A stretch of DNA of 64,000 nucleotides from NCBI RefSeq assembly GCF_001886715.1, contig NZ_CP018082.1:4588001-4652000 (forward strand), in the 5' to 3' direction. Source of the DNA: Nocardia mangyaensis. Lineage in GTDB: Bacteria; Actinomycetota; Actinomycetes; Mycobacteriales; Mycobacteriaceae. Position 1 is the stretch's first letter. Each line of letters starts with the position of its first letter. A model generated the notes under the pieces. The model was not told the DNA's origin. It did not search any database and was given only the letters and a program-made list of their open reading frames with translations. This document shows, one piece after another, positions 56,410-64,000 of the stretch. The position numbers and the translations under genes are program-made.

Positions 56410-56928
56410 ATGCGTGATCCCCGTCCGCACACCGGCGAACCACCCGCCCTCGACCTGCTCAACACGCGGTGGCGCGGCGATGACCCGGGCGATCTGCTCG
56501 ACGATCTCGACGGACTGCGGCTGTGGCTGAACCTGCTCGGCCTCGCCGAGCAGGTCCCCGCCGACGAGCACACCCTGCAGGCGCTGCGCACCGCCCGCGA
56601 CGCCATTCACGCCGCGGTCACCACGGGCGAGTACGCGGCGGTGAACCAGGTCCTCGCGCACGGCCGCATCCGCCGTGAGCTCACCGGTGAGGGCCCGCGC
56701 GAGGTCCCGGAGGTGGCCGATCCGGCGTGGCTGCCCGGCTGGCTGGCCGCCGACGATCTGCTGCGGCTCATCGCCGAAGCGCCGCACCGCATCCGCCAGT
56801 GCGCGCATCCCGACTGTGTCCTGTTCTTCTACGACACGTCCAAGAACGGCACCCGCCGCTGGCATTCCATGGCGACCTGCGGCAACCGGACCAAGGCGGC
56901 CCGGCACTACGCCAAGATCACGGAGTGA
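56410..56928 (+). CDS. CGNR zinc-finger transcriptional regulator (ABATE domain)
   Basis: A 172-residue putative stress regulator. The N-terminal ABATE domain (LDLLNTRWRGDDP...DLLDDLDGLRLWL) precedes a C-terminal CGNR zinc finger. Its ligands appear as CAHPDC (about residues 137-142) and CGNR (about 159-162), with the usual TRRWHSM between them. Such proteins usually act on an adjacent divergent gene, here DUF1348. Confidence 0.88.
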   Translation: MRDPRPHTGEPPALDLLNTRWRGDDPGDLLDDLDGLRLWLNLLGLAEQVPADEHTLQALRTARDAIHAAVTTGEYAAVNQVLAHGRIRRELTGEGPREVPEVADPAWLPGWLAADDLLRLIAEAPHRIRQCAHPDCVLFFYDTSKNGTRRWHSMATCGNRTKAARHYAKITE

Positions 56929-56941
56929 ATCCGGTTCGGCG

Positions 56942-58165
56942 TCAGAACAATTCGTCGAGCAGTCGGTAGTAGTAGAGCCGGTCGGCATCGAGGTCGGACA
57001 GCCCGTAGGCGGCACCGAACGCCGCCACCGCATCGGCGCCGAAGTCCTCGGCCAGATCGCGATGGGCCAGGGCGAGGTCGCGATAGCGGTCGCCGCGGCC
57101 CAGCACCGCGACATCGATGAGCACGCCGCCGGCCAGCACATTGCCCGGCGTGAAGTCGCCGTGCGTGACGACCACGTCCTCCTCGGCCGGGCGCCGGTCC
57201 CGCAATCGCGCCAGCACCTCGGCGGGGCTGAGGTCGCGGTGGTCGTCGTCGAAGTCGGCGGGGTCGACGAAGCCCTCGACCACCGCGCGGCGGGCGCGGG
57301 CGAGGCTGACGTCCAGGCCGCTGTCGAACGGACACCTGTCCACCGGCAGGTCGTGCACCCGGCGCAACACCCGGCCCATCAGCGTGCCGACCGCGGCCGC
57401 GTCGCCGGCCCCGGTGAGCGAGCCGCCGTCGACATCGGCGAGCACGAGGACGTCCTCGGCGAAGGCGGCCACCTCGGGCACCGCGACCCCGTGATCACGC
57501 AACCAGGTCAGCCGTTCGTACTCGGCCACCGCTGCCGGCCCTCGCTTGATCCAATACCCGCCCGCGCGCACGAGGTTGCCGCCACGGCCCTCGTGCTCGG
57601 CCGACCAGACGGGTGCGGGGCCGAGCAGGTCGGCGACCACCGGCGGCAGTGACAGAGCCAGGTCGGCGAGGTGATCGAGCGCCGTCCGAGTCGACTCGAT
57701 GAGTTCGGGCTCACCGTCGGCCACCCGCAACCGCAGTGCCTCGTTGAGCAGCTCCCTGGCTTCGCGCGGGCGGTGCTGCTCGGCCAACGACTTGCCGAGG
57801 TGGTGCGCGGCGAAGGAGACCAGATCGGGGTCGTGCGCCCGGCTGGCCTCGAGCGCACGCCGGTAGAGCACCTCGGCGGGCCCCGGTTCACCTCGGTAGC
57901 GGTAGACGTCACCGAGGTTGATCCAGACAGTGATCCGGCGCTGCTGGGTATCGGCCAGCTCCAGCGCCTGATCGAGCCGATCGAGTGCCTCGTCGTGGCG
58001 GCCGAGCAACATCAACGCGATACCCAGCCTGCGCAGGCCGACGAAATCGTGTGGGTCGGCCACGGCGACCCTGGCCGCGAGGCTCTCGGGATCGACCGGG
58101 ATCATCCGCAGTCGTTCGTCGAACCGGTACGGCCGGGTGGGTGGATCGTGCGCTGTCACCGACAT
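56942..58165 (-). CDS. TPR domain / aminoglycoside phosphotransferase-like kinase fusion
   Basis: A 407-residue protein with two parts. Residues about 35-170 are TPR-like helical repeats (GIALMLLGRHDEALDRLDQALELA, NLGDVYRYRGEPGPAEVLYRRALEA). Residues about 190-405 are an APH-fold kinase. The catalytic loop is VVTHGDFTPGNVL and the metal-binding aspartate lies in LIDVAVLGRGDRY. A nucleotide-binding lysine candidate is in YWIKRG. The substrate is unknown; TPRs may bring a protein partner. The ATG at 58165 lies seven bases after the DUF3046 stop; longer forms from 58195 or 58240 would overlap that gene. Confidence 0.8.
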   Translation of the reverse strand: MSVTAHDPPTRPYRFDERLRMIPVDPESLAARVAVADPHDFVGLRRLGIALMLLGRHDEALDRLDQALELADTQQRRITVWINLGDVYRYRGEPGPAEVLYRRALEASRAHDPDLVSFAAHHLGKSLAEQHRPREARELLNEALRLRVADGEPELIESTRTALDHLADLALSLPPVVADLLGPAPVWSAEHEGRGGNLVRAGGYWIKRGPAAVAEYERLTWLRDHGVAVPEVAAFAEDVLVLADVDGGSLTGAGDAAAVGTLMGRVLRRVHDLPVDRCPFDSGLDVSLARARRAVVEGFVDPADFDDDHRDLSPAEVLARLRDRRPAEEDVVVTHGDFTPGNVLAGGVLIDVAVLGRGDRYRDLALAHRDLAEDFGADAVAAFGAAYGLSDLDADRLYYYRLLDELF

Positions 58166-58172
58166 CGCCCGA

Positions 58173-58364
58173 TCACCACCGGGCTCGGGGGACATCGAAA
58201 TCGGCGCACAGGGCGCGCCACACCTCCCGAGGGTCGACACCGCCGTCGATCGCGGCCCGCCCGGTTCGTCCCAGCGTCGGAATCACATGATCGGCCAGCA
58301 GGGCGTCGGCGCGGGCCGCGCCGAACTCGGTGTGCATCAGCTCCTGGAATTCGGTCAACCGCAC
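58173..58364 (-). CDS. DUF3046 protein
   Basis: A short 63-residue protein: RLTEFQELMHTEFGAARAD at the start and GVDPREVWRALCADFDVPRARW at the end. It matches the DUF3046 family found next to recA/recX in actinobacteria (for example Rv2738c). The GTG start is at 58364. It is seven bases ahead of the TPR-kinase gene. Function unknown; the constant link with recA suggests a DNA-repair role. Confidence 0.85.
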   Translation of the reverse strand: MRLTEFQELMHTEFGAARADALLADHVIPTLGRTGRAAIDGGVDPREVWRALCADFDVPRARW

Positions 58365-58503
58365 GCTGCCCAAGATACTCGCGCCCGGGCGCACCCGACA
58401 GGGCAACCATCGAGGACCGTCGACGCATTCGGCGGCACCACCACCGGTCCCACGCTCGCCGTCGGCGGCCCGCCGGCCGCCGGATCGCCCTCGGTGCCAG
58501 CTG

Positions 58504-59658
58504 TCAGACCGAGGCCTGGGCGCGGTGACAGATCTCCACCGGGTCCGCCACCTCGTCGCGGCCCTCGGCCGCCCGGCGCGCGGCGTCGGCGAAGGCCGGG
58601 TCGTCGAGCACCTTGCGGACCGCCGCACCCACCGCCTCAGCGGTGAGCGGCCGCACCAGCAGCGAACCACCTTGACGGACAGCGCGATTGGCCAGCTCCC
58701 ACTGGTCGCCGCCGCCGGGCACCGTCACCACGGGCACGCCCGCCGAGAGGGACTTGGCGAGCAGACCGTGTCCACCGCCGCCCACCACCACCGCCGCGTG
58801 GGTGAGCAGCTCGTCCTGACGGCCCAGGCCCGCGGTCGCCCAGTCGGGCAGGTCGGCCGGTGGGGTGTCGAGCATCGACACCGCCGCGCGCACACCGAGA
58901 CCGGTCAGTCCGGCGAGCACGGTCTCGGCCATCGCGGCCACACCGGTGTGCGCGGTCGAGGGCGCCACCATCACCAGGGGGGCGTCACCGGGCGGGAGCG
59001 CGAGGACGGCGTCGGTGGGTTCCCACAACAGCGGCCCGACCACATGGGTGTCGGCGGGCCAGTCCGGGCGCTCGACCTCCAGTGCGGGCAGCGTGGCGAC
59101 CAGCCGTGCGGTGGGGCCGGGGTCCTCGGCGGGCAGCCCGATGCTCTCCCGTGCCTCGGAGCGCTGTCGCTGACCGGTGCGGACCGCGCGCGCGGTCATC
59201 GTGCGCAACACCCCGTCGCGTACCCGGCCGCGTACGCCCTCGCCCGGGGCGAGCCCACTGCCGATGGGCGGCAACGCTTTCGACGGCAGGTACAGCGGAT
59301 GCGGGGACAGTTCGACCCACGGCAGCCCGAGCCGCTCGGCCGCCATCCCGCCCCCCGCGGTGAGGACGTCGGAGACGATCAGGTCGGGCAGCATCGCGCT
59401 CAGCTCGGGCAGGTTCTCGGTCGCGATGTGCGCGGCGCGTTCGTGGATCCGCGCGCCCGCGTCGGTATCGTCGTCGGTGATCCGCGGCGCCAGCCCCTTG
59501 AGCCTGCGCACACTGATCCCCGCGGCCCGCGCCGCGTCCAGCCACCTCGGTCCGGTGAACAACACCGGCTCGTCGCCTGCCTCGAGCAATCGCAGACACA
59601 ACGCGATCGCGGGAAACGCATGCCCTGGATCGGGCCCGGCCACCACGGCTACTCGCAT
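58504..59658 (-). CDS. Glycosyltransferase, GT-B fold (Rv2739c-like)
   Basis: A 384-residue UDP-glycosyltransferase-like protein. The N-terminal half starts MRVAVVAGPDPGHAFPAIALCLRLLEAG. The C-terminal half carries the donor-binding pattern VVVGGGGHGLLAKSLSAGVPVVTVPGGGDQWELANRAV. It corresponds in place to M. tuberculosis Rv2739c. Donor sugar and acceptor are unknown; related enzymes glycosylate macrolides or lipids. A 230-base region without a clear gene lies upstream. Confidence 0.85.
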   Translation of the reverse strand: MRVAVVAGPDPGHAFPAIALCLRLLEAGDEPVLFTGPRWLDAARAAGISVRRLKGLAPRITDDDTDAGARIHERAAHIATENLPELSAMLPDLIVSDVLTAGGGMAAERLGLPWVELSPHPLYLPSKALPPIGSGLAPGEGVRGRVRDGVLRTMTARAVRTGQRQRSEARESIGLPAEDPGPTARLVATLPALEVERPDWPADTHVVGPLLWEPTDAVLALPPGDAPLVMVAPSTAHTGVAAMAETVLAGLTGLGVRAAVSMLDTPPADLPDWATAGLGRQDELLTHAAVVVGGGGHGLLAKSLSAGVPVVTVPGGGDQWELANRAVRQGGSLLVRPLTAEAVGAAVRKVLDDPAFADAARRAAEGRDEVADPVEICHRAQASV

Positions 59659-59888
59659 GGGCCTCAGCCTGCCACATCGACAGGTGGTGCCTGTCGCCCA
59701 CATCACACCCGGCCGAATCCCGGTTCGCGCGTTGGCGTCACGCCGACGAGCCCCCACGCCGCCCGACCACTTCAGGAGGATCCGTGCGATCACACTCCCC
59801 CCGACGGTGCGGCGGCTTCTACGAAACTGGTGGCAGCTCAGCGTGACCGAGCGCACCGGGTCAGACGTTCCAGGTCGGTAGCCGCCGA

Positions 59889-60611
59889 TCAGCCCGCGAA
59901 CGTGAACAATTCGAAGCCGACCGCGTGCGCGGCGGGGAATCCTTCCTTGGGCCCGGTCGCCATCGCGATGACCTCCTGTACCTGCTCCTCGACCGGTATG
60001 GCCGGGTTGAGCACCTGCAGGTAGCGACGGTGCGCGGCCAGCGAGTCATGCGCCTGCTCCAGGTGCGCGCTCACGTCGACCGCGTGGGTGACGACCGGAC
60101 CGACCACCGCGGCCCAGCGCGGCGACCACGGTGCCAGATCGGCGAGTTCGGGAAAGATCCACTCGTTGCCCGCGTCGGAGATGGCGTCCATCGCCGAGCG
60201 GCCGACGGCACGATGGTCGGCGCTGTTGACCAGGCCCGGTGCCCAGGTGTCGCCGAAGTTGAGCAGCACCACCATCTCCGGGCGGTGCCGGCGAATCGCC
60301 GCGGCCAGATCACGACGCAGCACGAGCCCCTCTTCGATGCGCCCGTCCGGGTGCTCGAGGAATTCGACGGTGTGCACGCCGACCTCGCGCGCCCCCGCGA
60401 TTTGCTCCACCTCCCGCAGCGGACCCGCCTGTGCCGGTGCCATTCCCGCGATCCCGGCCTCACCGCGGGTGACCAGCAGATAGCTGATGTCCTTGCCCTG
60501 CCCGGTCCAGCGCGCGACCGCGGCGGCGGCGCCGTATTCGATGTCGTCGGGATGCGCGACGATCACCAGGCCGCGCTGCCAGTTCTCGGGTACCTGCTCC
60601 ATCCGGCCCAT
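59889..60611 (-). CDS. PIG-L (LmbE) family deacetylase
   Basis: A 240-residue zinc-dependent N-acetylglucosaminyl deacetylase-like protein. The zinc motif AHPDD is at about residues 19-23 and a later SADHRAVGRSAMDA supplies the third ligand (HRxVG). Relatives include MshB (mycothiol) and Mca. The substrate is not assigned. ATG 60602 is an alternative start three codons later. Confidence 0.87.
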   Translation of the reverse strand: MGRMEQVPENWQRGLVIVAHPDDIEYGAAAAVARWTGQGKDISYLLVTRGEAGIAGMAPAQAGPLREVEQIAGAREVGVHTVEFLEHPDGRIEEGLVLRRDLAAAIRRHRPEMVVLLNFGDTWAPGLVNSADHRAVGRSAMDAISDAGNEWIFPELADLAPWSPRWAAVVGPVVTHAVDVSAHLEQAHDSLAAHRRYLQVLNPAIPVEEQVQEVIAMATGPKEGFPAAHAVGFELFTFAG

Positions 60612-60629
60612 GGTAGGCGCCGGCGCGAA

Positions 60630-60806
60630 TCAGGACTTGGTGAGCGGGGACTTGTCGTTCGATCCCGAGACCGCCTTGTACAGCAGGTAGAGGCCGGTGC
60701 CGATGGCCGCGACAACCAGCAGCGGCAGCAGTCCCTTGATCAGCGCGCCGATGATCGACAGGGCGATCCACGCGACGACGACGATGCCGATGACTTTCCA
60801 GACCAT
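60630..60806 (-). CDS. Small membrane protein of unknown function
   Basis: A 58-residue protein with two hydrophobic helices: MVWKVIGIVVVAWIALSIIG and, after ALIKG, LLPLLVVAAIGTGLYLLYKA. A polar tail (VSGSNDKSPLTKS) follows. GAGGAG precedes the ATG at good spacing. It lies between the pspM terminator and the deacetylase gene. Its place and topology recall small PspB/PspC-like helpers, but no family is identified. Confidence 0.7.
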   Translation of the reverse strand: MVWKVIGIVVVAWIALSIIGALIKGLLPLLVVAAIGTGLYLLYKAVSGSNDKSPLTKS

Positions 60807-60981
60807 GATGTGACTCCTCGCCAGTACCGCGACCGCACTCCGGCGATCCGTCTTCTTCGATGCTGCCAGTTCCGTATCGATAAATCACCAGGTCACCCTC
60901 GATATGGGGAACAATTCAGGGTTCACCCCGAGATGGATCTCGACGCCCCGCACCACGCCAACACCCGCGCCTGACACGACT

Positions 60982-61014
60982 CGGCCCCGTCACCCAGGGC
61001 GAGTGACGGGGCCG
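60982..61014 (-). terminator. Terminator after the psp operon
   Basis: CGGCCCCGTCAC (60982-60993) pairs perfectly with GTGACGGGGCCG (61003-61014) over a 9-base loop. It lies about 20 bases after the pspM stop on the minus strand. Confidence 0.75.
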
Positions 61015-61033
61015 GGAAACGATCAGGGCGGGC

Positions 61034-61885
61034 TCAGTGTGGGGGCGTGGCGACCGGCCGGTCGGCCAGATCGGTCAGTGCCTGCGCCCAGCCGTCGAGC
61101 CGGTCGGCGGCCTCGCGCAGATCGGCGACGATCCCGTTGAACTGGTAGGCGACGACGGTGTCCTCGGGAACGGCAAGGATCCGGGCCGCCGCAGCCACCA
61201 GCTGTTCGTATTCGACGACACCGGCGTCGAGCCGGGTCTGCACACCGGTCACGGTGGCCTTCAGCGCGCAGATGGTGTCGGGATCGGCCCGGCCGACGGT
61301 GTCGGCGGCCTGTTCCATCGCCACGATGTCGGTGGCGAGGGCGTGCAGGGCGGCCGCGCCGGAGCGGGCCGTGTCGAGCAGATCGCGCAGTTCGTCCTCG
61401 GGCAGGCGCCGGGTGCGCGCGATCTGGGTGCCGAGGCCGTGCAGTGCCCGTTCGGCGCGGATCAATCGCTGGATGGGCGCGCGTGCCGCCGACCGCAGCC
61501 CGGGAGTCTTGCGGGCGACGAAGGCCGCCTGCGGCAGGGGCTGGCCCCGCAGCTGCAGATAGCGCCGGGCGCTCAACGCGGTGCCGGTGACGAACGCGAC
61601 GGCGCCACCACCGATCACGACGACCGCCCAGGCCGGGGCCGACACCACAGCCAGGCCCACCGCGCCCACGGTGGTGATTCCGGAGGCGGTGCCGAGCTGG
61701 AAGCTGCGCCTGCGCGCGCGGCGGCGGCGGCGCAGCTCACGTTCGCGCGGATCGGCCCAGCGGCGCACCGCGACCATCGCCTGCTCGCCGACATCGCGCA
61801 GCGTGGCAGGCACCCCGGCGGACGCGCGCGCGACAGCGGTGGGGCCGACGATCTCGGCTCGTTCGCGCCGTGTTCTCCCGCTCAT
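61034..61885 (-). CDS. pspM: Phage shock envelope stress response protein PspM
   Basis: A 283-residue membrane protein, counterpart of M. tuberculosis Rv2743c. A basic N-terminus (ERELRRRRRARRRS) leads into a hydrophobic hairpin (about residues 65-105), then a helical C-terminal domain. In mycobacteria PspM binds PspA and stabilises the envelope. It follows pspA by 84 bases in the clgR-pspA-pspM order. The mycobacterial pspN is not seen here. Confidence 0.85.
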   Translation of the reverse strand: MSGRTRRERAEIVGPTAVARASAGVPATLRDVGEQAMVAVRRWADPRERELRRRRRARRRSFQLGTASGITTVGAVGLAVVSAPAWAVVVIGGGAVAFVTGTALSARRYLQLRGQPLPQAAFVARKTPGLRSAARAPIQRLIRAERALHGLGTQIARTRRLPEDELRDLLDTARSGAAALHALATDIVAMEQAADTVGRADPDTICALKATVTGVQTRLDAGVVEYEQLVAAAARILAVPEDTVVAYQFNGIVADLREAADRLDGWAQALTDLADRPVATPPH

Positions 61886-61969
61886 CCCCTCGTCCTTCCG
61901 CGGTCCGCTGATGGCGCGGTCACCTGGCGTCGCCGCCGGGTCACCGCGCCCTCGGGCGGACCTGTGCTC

Positions 61970-62788
61970 CTATTGCTGAGCCGCCTGGCCCTTGTTGATC
62001 TGCGGTGGCGCGGCCTGCGGCTGCGCCGGGTCGACCGCCGCGGTGTTGCCGGTGGGCAGTGCTTCACCGCGCATCGAAGCGCGGATCTGCTCGAGCTTGC
62101 TGTGCCCGGCCATCTGGATGCTGGCCTGCTGCACCTCCATCATCCGGCCCTGCACCGAGTTCTGCGCCAGCTCGGCCGAACCGAGCGCGTTGGCGTAGCG
62201 ACGCTCGATCTTGTCGCGCACCGCGTCCAGGCTGGGTGTGGAGCCCGGCGCGGACAGGGTGGAGTCCATCTGCTGCAGCGAGGCCGAGACCTGCTCCTGC
62301 ATCTTGGCCTGCTCGAGCTGGCTGAGCAGCTTGGTGCGCTCGGCGACCTTCTGCTGCAACATCATCGCGTTCTGCTCGACCGCCTTCTTGGCCTGAGCCG
62401 CGGCCTGCAGGGACTGGTCGTGCAGCACCTTGAGGTCTTCCACCGACTGCTCGGCGGTGACCAGCTGCGCGGCGAACGCCTCGGCGGCGTTGGTGTACTG
62501 GATCGCCTTCTCGGTGTCGCCCGCGGTGGCCGCCTGGTCGGCCAGGGTGACGGCCTGCCGGGCGTTGGCGTTGAGCTTCTCGACCTCGTCGAGCTGACGG
62601 TTCAGCTTCATCTCCAGCTGACGCTGGTTACCGATCACCGACGCCGCCTGCTGCGACAGCGCCTGATGCTGGCGCTGCGCCTCCTCGATAGCCTGCTGAA
62701 TCTGGACCTTCGGATCCGCATGCTCTTCGATCTTGGAGTCGAAGAGGGCCATCATGTACTTCCAGGCCTTCACGAACGGATTAGCCAT
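61970..62788 (-). CDS. pspA: Phage shock protein A (PspA/IM30 family)
   Basis: A 272-residue coiled-coil protein. The N-terminal amphipathic helix [17 protein letters not shown] binds stressed membranes. A long helical hairpin follows ([20 protein letters not shown]...). The tail (about 30 residues) is Pro/Gln-rich. In mycobacteria it is the 35-kDa antigen that guards membrane integrity and is induced by ClgR/SigE. Two inverted repeats lie in the 197-base gap between clgR and pspA. Confidence 0.93.
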   Translation of the reverse strand: MANPFVKAWKYMMALFDSKIEEHADPKVQIQQAIEEAQRQHQALSQQAASVIGNQRQLEMKLNRQLDEVEKLNANARQAVTLADQAATAGDTEKAIQYTNAAEAFAAQLVTAEQSVEDLKVLHDQSLQAAAQAKKAVEQNAMMLQQKVAERTKLLSQLEQAKMQEQVSASLQQMDSTLSAPGSTPSLDAVRDKIERRYANALGSAELAQNSVQGRMMEVQQASIQMAGHSKLEQIRASMRGEALPTGNTAAVDPAQPQAAPPQINKGQAAQQ

Positions 62789-62813
62789 CGATTGATCCCG
62801 CCTCCATCTGTGC

Positions 62814-62829
62814 GTCGCTCGTGTGCGAC
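62814..62829. promoter_or_regulatory. Inverted repeat upstream of pspA (a)
   Basis: GTCGC (62814/15-62818) and GCGAC (62825-62829) are separated by six bases, a symmetrical site 26 bases before the pspA start. It is a candidate ClgR-type (CGC...GCG) site, though the spacing is one base longer than the usual pattern. Confidence 0.35.
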
Positions 62830-62832
62830 TGG

Positions 62833-62855
62833 TGGTGCGCGACCGTCACGCACCA
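62833..62855. promoter_or_regulatory. Inverted repeat upstream of pspA (b)
   Basis: TGGTGCG (62833-62839) and CGCACCA (62849-62855) form a perfect 7-bp inverted repeat with a 9-base spacer. It lies about 45 bases before the pspA start and may be a second regulatory site. Confidence 0.35.
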
Positions 62856-62985
62856 GATATGTGCTTATCCTTCACCATGCGGCACCCGGACCGGTCTGCC
62901 CGGCCCAATCGACGCCTGAAGAGAATCTATCCGTTCTCGCCAGCGGTGTGCAGCGTCTCGCGCGTCCGGCACGGGGTTCGCCGCG

Positions 62986-63426
62986 TCACATCCCCTTCAC
63001 CAATACCAGCATCTCGGCTCTCGGCGCCGGGATGACGATGCGGGTGTCTTCGGCGATGCCGATCTTGGCGCCCTGTTCGGCCGCCGCGCTCGCGGTGGCG
63101 GCCGGCTCGGTATCGGCCGGGGCGGGCTCGGCCGCGTCGGGCTCACGCTCGGCGGCGGGGCCGGTCAGCGCGGGTTCACGCGGCGCGGAGCCGTCGGCAC
63201 CGGCCATGATCGTGCTCACGTCCCACAGCACCCGCGACAGTGGCACGTCCAGTGCCTCGCAGATGGCGGCGAGCAATTCACTGGAGGCTTCCTTGCGGCC
63301 GCGCTCCACTTCCGACAGATAGCCGAGGCTCACCCGCGCCGAGGTCGACACCTCGCGCAGCGTTCGATGCTGGGCGAGACGCGCACGCCGCAGACTGTCC
63401 CCGATTGCCTCCCGCAGCAGCGTCAT
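62986..63426 (-). CDS. clgR: ClgR-type XRE family regulator
   Basis: A 146-residue regulator with an N-terminal Cro/CI helix-turn-helix ([46 protein letters not shown], ClgR signature). In actinobacteria ClgR activates clpP and psp genes after envelope or proteotoxic stress. The C-terminal 75 residues are Ala/Pro/Glu-rich and end [24 protein letters not shown] supports ATG 63426; GTG 63441 is weaker. It heads the clgR-pspA-pspM cluster. Confidence 0.9.
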   Translation of the reverse strand: MTLLREAIGDSLRRARLAQHRTLREVSTSARVSLGYLSEVERGRKEASSELLAAICEALDVPLSRVLWDVSTIMAGADGSAPREPALTGPAAEREPDAAEPAPADTEPAATASAAAEQGAKIGIAEDTRIVIPAPRAEMLVLVKGM

Positions 63427-63517
63427 CTCGTTCTCCTCCACCTCGTGTCACCACCGTAGCGGTGCTCACCTCTTTCTGGCACAACGTCGAGCATCGGCCG
63501 GTGGTTCCCGAATCCGG

Positions 63518-64000
63518 TCAGTTCCGCTCCGGAACCGGATCCGATGTCGCCGCGATCACACAGCGCAGCAACTCCCGCACCGCGCTGTGCACCGCACCGA
63601 TTCTGATCGTCCACCGGTCACCGCCCAGTTTCAACCGGAGCACTTCGCTCACGCTCGGACCGGACAACCCGAGGTATACCGTGCCGACCGGATGTCCGTC
63701 CTGGGAATCGGGTCCGGCGACCCCGGTCAATCCCAGGCCCCAGTCGGCCGCGCACCGTTGCCGCGCCCCCAGCGCGAGCTGCTCGGCGGTCGAGGCTGCG
63801 ACCGGCCCGTCGAGCCGCAGCACCTCGTCGTCGACGCCGGTCAGGTGGTTCTTCAGGTCGGTGGCGTAGACGATCAGGCCGCCGCGCAGGACCGCGCTGG
63901 CACCGGGAACACCGGCGATGGTGGCGGCCAGCAGACCCGCGGTGAGCGATTCCGCGGTCGCCACGGTCTGCCCGGCCGCGTTCAGGGCCCTGACCAGTTC
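63518..64000 (-). CDS. cinA: CinA family protein (nicotinamide-nucleotide amidase domain), 5' end outside window
   Basis: The open frame runs off the right edge of the window, so the N-terminus is missing. The visible 160 residues match the CinA C-terminal (PncC) domain: ATAESLTAGLLAATIAGVPGASAVLRGGLIVYATDLK, then GLTGVAGPDSQDGHPVGTVYLGL. That domain deamidates nicotinamide mononucleotide in NAD recycling. The visible sequence before ATAESL (ELVRALNAAGQTV) fits the family start, so this may be a stand-alone domain protein. It lies upstream of clgR, as in other actinobacteria. Confidence 0.88.
   Translation of the reverse strand, partial: ELVRALNAAGQTVATAESLTAGLLAATIAGVPGASAVLRGGLIVYATDLKNHLTGVDDEVLRLDGPVAASTAEQLALGARQRCAADWGLGLTGVAGPDSQDGHPVGTVYLGLSGPSVSEVLRLKLGGDRWTIRIGAVHSAVRELLRCVIAATSDPVPERN

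Noticed and set aside
59774..59846. Tiny plus-strand frame (20 codons, GTG 59784) with a perfect AGGAGG
   Set aside because: No downstream plus-strand gene could be led by it and the product has no features. It may be a remnant.

Overview
The window is chromosomal DNA from a high-GC actinomycete. Gene content and order point to Mycobacteriales, most likely Nocardia or a close relative. The diagnostic part is the stretch nrdR / SOS membrane gene / lexA ... hflX-dapF-trmH-miaA ... DUF349-miaB ... recX-recA ... DUF3046 / glycosyltransferase / pspM-pspA-clgR-cinA, which follows the nrdR-to-clgR region of Mycobacterium tuberculosis. GluABCD beside recX, LexA and BioQ-type operators and GTG starts fit the same group. 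I see no rRNA, tRNA, CRISPR array, insertion sequence, prophage or origin. Almost all DNA is coding and no gene-free gap exceeds about 265 bases.

Layout. 1-8 kb: a lipoprotein, a PAC2 protein, a DUF3516 helicase, a two-gene polyamine unit (ornithine decarboxylase plus a SpeD-SpeE fusion) and an orphan protein. 7.6-9.3 kb: a tautomerase/SDR pair and a TetR regulator with two copies of one operator. 9.3-11.3 kb: a biotin ECF transporter (BioY/ATPase/T) under a BioQ-like palindrome. 11.4-16.6 kb: a LuxR regulator, a secreted serine protease with a tiny secreted partner, the OxyR/AhpC/AhpD peroxide module and a PhzF protein. 16.6-24 kb: a degenerate SigK-like sigma factor fused to an RskA-like anti-sigma domain, a DUF5134 membrane protein, a GNAT, a MoxR ATPase with a VWA-like partner, an aminotransferase and a Pr6Pr membrane protein. 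24-28.4 kb: HrpA helicase. 28.4-43 kb: NrdR, an SOS-controlled membrane protein, LexA, pirin, acyltransferase, HflX, DapF, TrmH-type methylase, MiaA, DUF349 protein and MiaB. 43-46.3 kb: gluABCD-type amino-acid ABC transporter. 46.3-53 kb: oleate hydratase, hydroxyacyl-CoA dehydrogenase and an OpuC-type osmoprotectant transporter. 53-58.4 kb: recX and recA, a DUF1348/CGNR divergent pair, a TPR-kinase fusion and DUF3046. 58.5-64 kb: glycosyltransferase, PIG-L deacetylase and the phage-shock cluster pspM-pspA-clgR, ending in a cinA gene cut by the window edge.

How it works together. DNA-damage control is the strongest theme. LexA boxes lie before lexA, before the divergent membrane gene and before recA. 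recA also carries a full match to the LexA-independent (PafBC-type) mycobacterial promoter motif. recX directly follows recA. Envelope stress (ClgR/PspA/PspM), peroxide stress (OxyR/AhpCD) and osmotic stress (OpuC) modules sit nearby. tRNA and rRNA modification genes (miaA, miaB, trmH family) and hflX link to translation.

Most unusual items: the split sigma domain plus anti-sigma fusion (16621-17721); a RecX whose C-terminal repeat is duplicated after a long linker (53226-54641); an SOS-controlled ChiZ-position membrane protein without LysM (30296-31018); a perfect 12+4+12 palindrome before a pirin gene; and an SDR enzyme lacking its catalytic tyrosine.
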